Origin: Zychaea mexicana
Taxonomy: Eukaryota > Mucoromycota > Mucoromycetes > Mucorales > Lichtheimiaceae
DNA length: 64,000 nt
Reading direction: 5' to 3'
NCBI RefSeq assembly: GCF_025766255.1
Contig: NW_026516716.1
Location: 233,402-297,401 of the forward strand
A program made the translations under genes and the position numbers. Each line of letters starts with the position of its first letter. Position 1 is the stretch's first letter. The notes under the pieces are model-generated. The model worked only from the letters and a program-made list of their open reading frames with translations, was not told the origin of the DNA and searched no databases. Shown here in pieces: positions 60,395-64,000 of this stretch.

Positions 60395-61280
60395 AATGCT
60401 ACTGCTGCCTCCCCTGTCGCAACTGCCGACCAAAAAAAAAAGACGAAAGGTGCTTAGTGGCGCAATGACGAGGATCAGCTCTTGGTCCAAGCCTGCCTTC
60501 TCGTCGACAAGGATGAAAAAGTTGACATCAACCAAGATTTTAAAAACCTTTTGGCAACGCGTTTTTGAAGAGTTTGAAAAAGGCGGCAATGACAAAAACC
60601 GCACCCCCGAAACTTGTCAAGGTCGTTGGAAATCATCAGCGCACAAATCGCGAGATATGCAGCGGCCCCGGCCTTTATCGAGAGAGGGCCACCAAAAGTG
60701 ACGAGACCGATGGTGACAGGGTAGTCCTTTGCACAAGAATATGCATATTACAGATTCGAGAAGTTCCTTTAAGTTCCTATAATAGAAACAGCGCATAATC
60801 GAGAGGTACAACGGCAAAGTTGAAGCACGGTATAGGCCGTTCAAGATGGCTCTTGCTAGCCTCTGCTGAAGGATGAGCAGAAATTTGAGTTCATCAGCGA
60901 CAAGGCCAACGAGGTCAGCGTGGATGGCGAGAAGGATGTGCGGCCCATTGGTAATAAGAAAGCCAAGGCTCTGAAGAGACGACACGCCGAAGACGACGAT
61001 CTCGAGAGCCTGGCTGGTGAACAGGTGAAGCTCGCCCGTCTGGAGGTCGTCGAGGAAGGAAAGAGTAGGAGACTTTTGGAGAAATGCTGGAGGAGGCGCA
61101 AAAGGCGAATGAAGAGGCGCAACTGGCAAGGATTTGGACTCTCTTAGTCTTGCTCAAGATGGTACTACGAGAAGAAGCAACAGGAGATCGTTAAACGAAT
61201 GAGAGAAGAAGAGATGGAGAAGAATGTGGTGCAGGAAGGAGAGCCGGCAGACGGTTCAGAGGAAGAGAGAGATCGTTGAC
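60395..61280 (+). pseudogene. NAM-associated-domain (Myb/SANT-like) transposon-type gene, decayed
   Basis: Conserved blocks of this family appear in order but in shifting frames: WRNDEDQLLVQACLLVDKD (DNA-binding helix region), FWQRVFEEFEK with RTPETCQGRWK, IISAQIARYAAAPAFIERGP, YAYYRFEKFL, KFEFISDKANEVSVDGEKDV, RPIGNKKAKALKRR, a coiled stretch DDDLESLAGEQVKLARLEV, and YYEKKQQEIVKRMREEEMEK. At least four indels and a TAG separate them. Intact relatives are abundant, often transposon-linked, in fungi and plants (GST-T3-like/NAM-associated, near PIF/Harbinger ORF1). This copy cannot make a full protein. Confidence 0.7.
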
Positions 61281-62263
61281 GAGGTCGTCGAAAGAACTTG
61301 GTGCATGGATATTCATTTGGTATTAAATCAATACCATCAACGCCACATGTCTCCTCGTGAGTATTCAATATCGCGGCATCAAGCTCATCAGATATTAGCC
61401 TTTCAGCTTCTTCTGCAACATTTGATTGTTTCCTGTGAGACTAACTCCCAAAGCATCTCTGGCCCTTTGCATGGCAGTAAGCTGATCTACATCATAGAGT
61501 TTGCCGAGTTGATTCTTCCGATCTTTTTGATTCGCATCACGGTATTGCATGGCCCTGCAGTATCTTTGCTGCAGTGGTTCCTCGGTTAATAAGGCCAAAA
61601 TATTAACGTTTGTTGTTGGGTTCAATTCTATTGTCTATGAACTTACCGATATTGAGGCGACGTTACTGTCTTTGTTTGATTTATCGAACTTGTTTGTTTC
61701 TGTTGGGGACATTCTTAATATATACAATGCGAACGTTAATAGCATTTGAAGCGGAATATGGATAGCAACCGGAGCACATTATTGAACAATTGTTGTGATT
61801 TAGTTGACTGAGAGCGTACAGTGGAAGGCTGTCATTCATTAATGCGCAATATTGGAAAATACGGCGGATTCGAATTTCATCAGTGCATCCGCATATCCGG
61901 ATCGGGTGCGCATGGCCCTTATATCCGATCTGATGCGATACATGAAGAACGCTAGTGAAATCTTGAGGGAAATAACAGCAGTCATTAATGACGGAACAAA
62001 GAATGAGTGTTATCAGCCTTGTTGGATACAACAAGTAGACTGTCACGCTAGTTTAGAAAAACCATTTTCTCAACGCCAGTATGATAATGAGAAGATATAG
62101 GTCTTTTCGTTTGTGTGAAGGCGAAGGAGGGAAAAAAGTAGGACAGGAGAAAAGTAAGCATGTCGTGCTGCTGATACATGGAACCTGTCTGTGAGTCACA
62201 TAAACCGACGTACATAACAAGGCGATTTGTGTACTAGCACGTTTTTTCTGAAGCAAAAAAGTA
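61281..62263. other. Gene-poor spacer with dispersed repeat copy
   Basis: No gene supported. Contains copy 2 of the diverged repeat (61969-62033). A 76-codon minus-strand ORF (61395-61625) is charged and protein-like but unrecognised. Confidence 0.35.
61969..62033 (+). repeat. Diverged dispersed repeat, copy 2
   Basis: Matches 51738-51806 with substitutions and small gaps; here one frame reads EITAVINDGTKNE. Confidence 0.4.
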
Positions 62264-63590
62264 TACAGTGGTCCCCCAACATAGCAAATCGGCAAAAGTG
62301 TTGAAGCAGTGGAAAAACAGTAGAAGCGAAATTGTTTTGGAAGGATGTATAAACACAAACAAGAGAATTTTCCAGAAAAGCACCGGAAAAGGAAAATGTT
62401 CAATATCTTTGCGGATTTTCTTGTGGTTTTAGAAAAAAATGAGGTTGGATAAGTTACTAAGATGAAAATGAAGTACAAGAAGAGCAGAGCAAAGTTGACT
62501 TAGGAAGTTTGGAAAGTTGAGATTGGGCACTAAGTGAAAAGTATTGGGGGGGGGTATGACGTTATAGGCGGTGGTCAGGACGAAGCGGCAGAGGTTCGGC
62601 GTATGGCAAACAAAAGAGATCGTGTTTATAGCGAGGGCTATGAAGAAAGGCAACGGAGCTTTTATTTCGAGAGCGTGAATGTGTATGATGAAGAGCTGAC
62701 AGGGCGATAAGAGGATATGTAGCATGTAGCGGAAATAATACAGGAACGAGATCAGGACACCCGTTAATTTCCAACTTGAAATTCCCAAATGATAATTGTG
62801 AAAGTCAACGGATGCTAGGACACAATAGCTGTGTACGGATATTCGTTATCAAGACGCATCTTAATGCTACATAGATTACCAACGCTCATGAAGTTGTCAC
62901 AATATAGGAATCGTAATTCGCATAGCCCATTATCCAATACATTTTCTGGCTGTATTGACTTTTTCCCACATACATAATAATAAATATACACCGAAAGAAG
63001 AGACAATGGGAGACCAAGAAGCATTTGGTAAATCAGCGACTGCTTGCCGCCCAGTAGTATCACCGGAAATCAGAAAAATTTATATACAGGGATAGGCATA
63101 TCTCTGTTACTTATATCCTTTTGAATTATTCTATCATATAAAAGAACTTGAAGTCATAGGAGAGGGATGAATATTTGTTTTCTATTGAAATATTCTATAA
63201 ATATAAGATAAACGATAACTTGTTCATGAATATTAGACTAACTTTTTGGATTCCTTGACCTCCGATGGAGAGGAAGAGATTATACCTAGTCTCCCTTCTA
63301 AACTACGGAAGTTACGCGGGAAGCTTCAAGAAAAACTGTTTGCTAGACAAAGCTCTTTAGACAGCTTCTTTTTTGTTTTTTATGATATTCGCTTTAATTC
63401 AACCGAAATTAATAATGTGCAGCGCTTTATTTATTTAAAGCATATATGGAGGAGCACTTTGTATTATAACGCGATTAACCCTGGATGATACATTGAAAGT
63501 GAAATAAACGGGGGTTGTAATTTACCATGTTATTTTTACCGTTCCCAAAAATTTTGTTAACGGTTGTGCAATGAAAGGGGGTATACTGTA
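62264..63590. mobile_element. Probable Tc1/mariner (pogo-like) remnant
   Basis: The left end TACAGTGGTCCCCC (62264-62277) and the inverted right end GGGGGTATACTGTA (63577-63590) pair as imperfect terminal repeats, each flanked by TA, the target duplication of Tc1/mariner elements. Near the right end a plus-strand frame carries the last part of a transposase-like protein ending RQSSLDSFF, a PCNA-interaction-type box seen at pogo/Tigger C-termini. The middle (about 0.8 kb) shows no DDE domain, so the element would be internally deleted or the two ends belong to different copies. Confidence 0.45.
63217..63488 (+). pseudogene. C-terminal fragment of pogo-like transposase
   Basis: Frame containing LDSLTSDGEEEIIPSLPSKL, then LRGKLQEKLFARQSSLDSFF and a tail to the TGA at 63486-63488. 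The acidic stretch followed by basic sequence and QSSLDSFF (Q-x-x-L-x-x-F-F) matches the tail layout of pogo-class transposases. There is no ATG and the catalytic domain is missing. Confidence 0.4.
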
Positions 63591-64000
63591 TTGTGATTAT
63601 AAACAAGTTGGGTGGAAGAAGAGAGCCAAGGCTCAATGATTGAGAAAGGCATTAATGTCTAGAGGTCAACAACGTGTACAAGATTATTGGACAGACACAA
63701 AGAATTATTATTGTACGAAGAGTGAAATCATATTTTATTCATGGAAAGAAAGAAGACAACTATGGAGAAACAAAGACTACAAGCAAATAAGGCCAGCAAG
63801 CGACATGAACAGACAGAAGCTAGCTAAATCAGAGGTACCAATGGCGCTTCCATGATATCGTCACGAGACATATAAAACAGAAGCCGCAACGAGCTTACAT
63901 AGACCATCGTAAAGGCGAGCGACAGGGAACTGGCCAGCAACAGCTGTGTGTCCATGACAGCATAGGCACCGTGACACCGATAAGCATGACCACTTATAAC
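63591..64000. other. Window end, possible start of a membrane-protein gene on minus strand
   Basis: On the minus strand an ATG near 63945 opens MDTQLLLASSLSLAFTMVYV and runs about 43 codons to a stop at about 63828. The hydrophobic start could be a signal anchor or first TM, with a donor (GTACCT) near its end. Nothing further left continues it. Too little to call. Confidence 0.2.

Noticed and set aside
63655..63855. Plus-strand ORF with a PIP-like QQRVQDYW near its start
   Set aside because: No supporting context and composition otherwise random; a single degenerate motif is not enough.
1..64000. Bacterial-style features (operons, CRISPR, riboswitches)
   Set aside because: Spliceosomal introns and eukaryotic gene content throughout; no direct-repeat array of CRISPR type was seen.

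Overview
The window is nuclear DNA of a filamentous fungus. Its genes are split by many short introns, mostly about 45-150 nt with GT-AG or occasionally GC-AG borders. It encodes eukaryotic housekeeping proteins and carries fungal transposon debris. Intron density (up to 11 coding exons per gene) and the mix of families (STK32/YANK kinase, ELL, EFR3, a Red1/ZFC3H1-type zinc finger, FAR1-type Mutator and NAM-associated remnants) fit an early-diverging lineage such as Mucoromycota better than a yeast. That placement is inference, not proof.

The first ~45.6 kb is gene-rich. In order it holds the 5' end of MSH2 (-), a lysophosphatidic acid acyltransferase (+), an STK32/YANK-type kinase (+), a Na+/Ca2+ exchanger of the NCLX/YDL206W type (-), ribosomal protein L6 (-), a small CaaX-box protein (-), mitochondrial phosphatidylserine decarboxylase PSD1 (-), a ZFC3H1/Red1-type zinc-finger protein (+), mitochondrial EF-G2/MEF2 (-), an NTF2-like protein (+), a membrane-anchored GH5 exo-beta-1,3-glucanase (-), an unknown basic membrane protein (+), EFR3 (+), UBA3 (+), a monocarboxylate-type MFS transporter (+), a MARVEL-like four-TM protein (+) and an ELL elongation factor (-). 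Neighbouring genes are often convergent with 0.2-0.4 kb between stops. Exon models were built by hand from splice signals, and in every multi-exon model the phases sum to an intact reading frame.

From ~45.6 kb to the end the window is gene-poor. It holds one small secreted cysteine-rich protein gene with a TATA box and a leader intron, a decayed Mutator-like (FAR1/MULE/SWIM) transposase, a frameshifted NAM-associated-domain gene, a probable Tc1/pogo remnant with a C-terminal PIP-like box, hairpins, and diverged repeats. This part looks like a transposon graveyard.

No operon logic applies. Functional themes are lipid and membrane homeostasis (acyltransferase, PSD1, EFR3), mitochondrial function (PSD1, MEF2, exchanger), genome and RNA maintenance (MSH2, Red1-type protein, ELL) and NEDD8 conjugation (UBA3). 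I found no convincing tRNA, rRNA, CRISPR or bacterial-type element, and no clear new multi-gene system. The best leads are the MSH2 promoter with combined MCB and E2F-like sites, the small secreted protein, the CaaX protein, the duplicated PSD1 segment, the altered UBA3 N-terminus and the transposon remnants.
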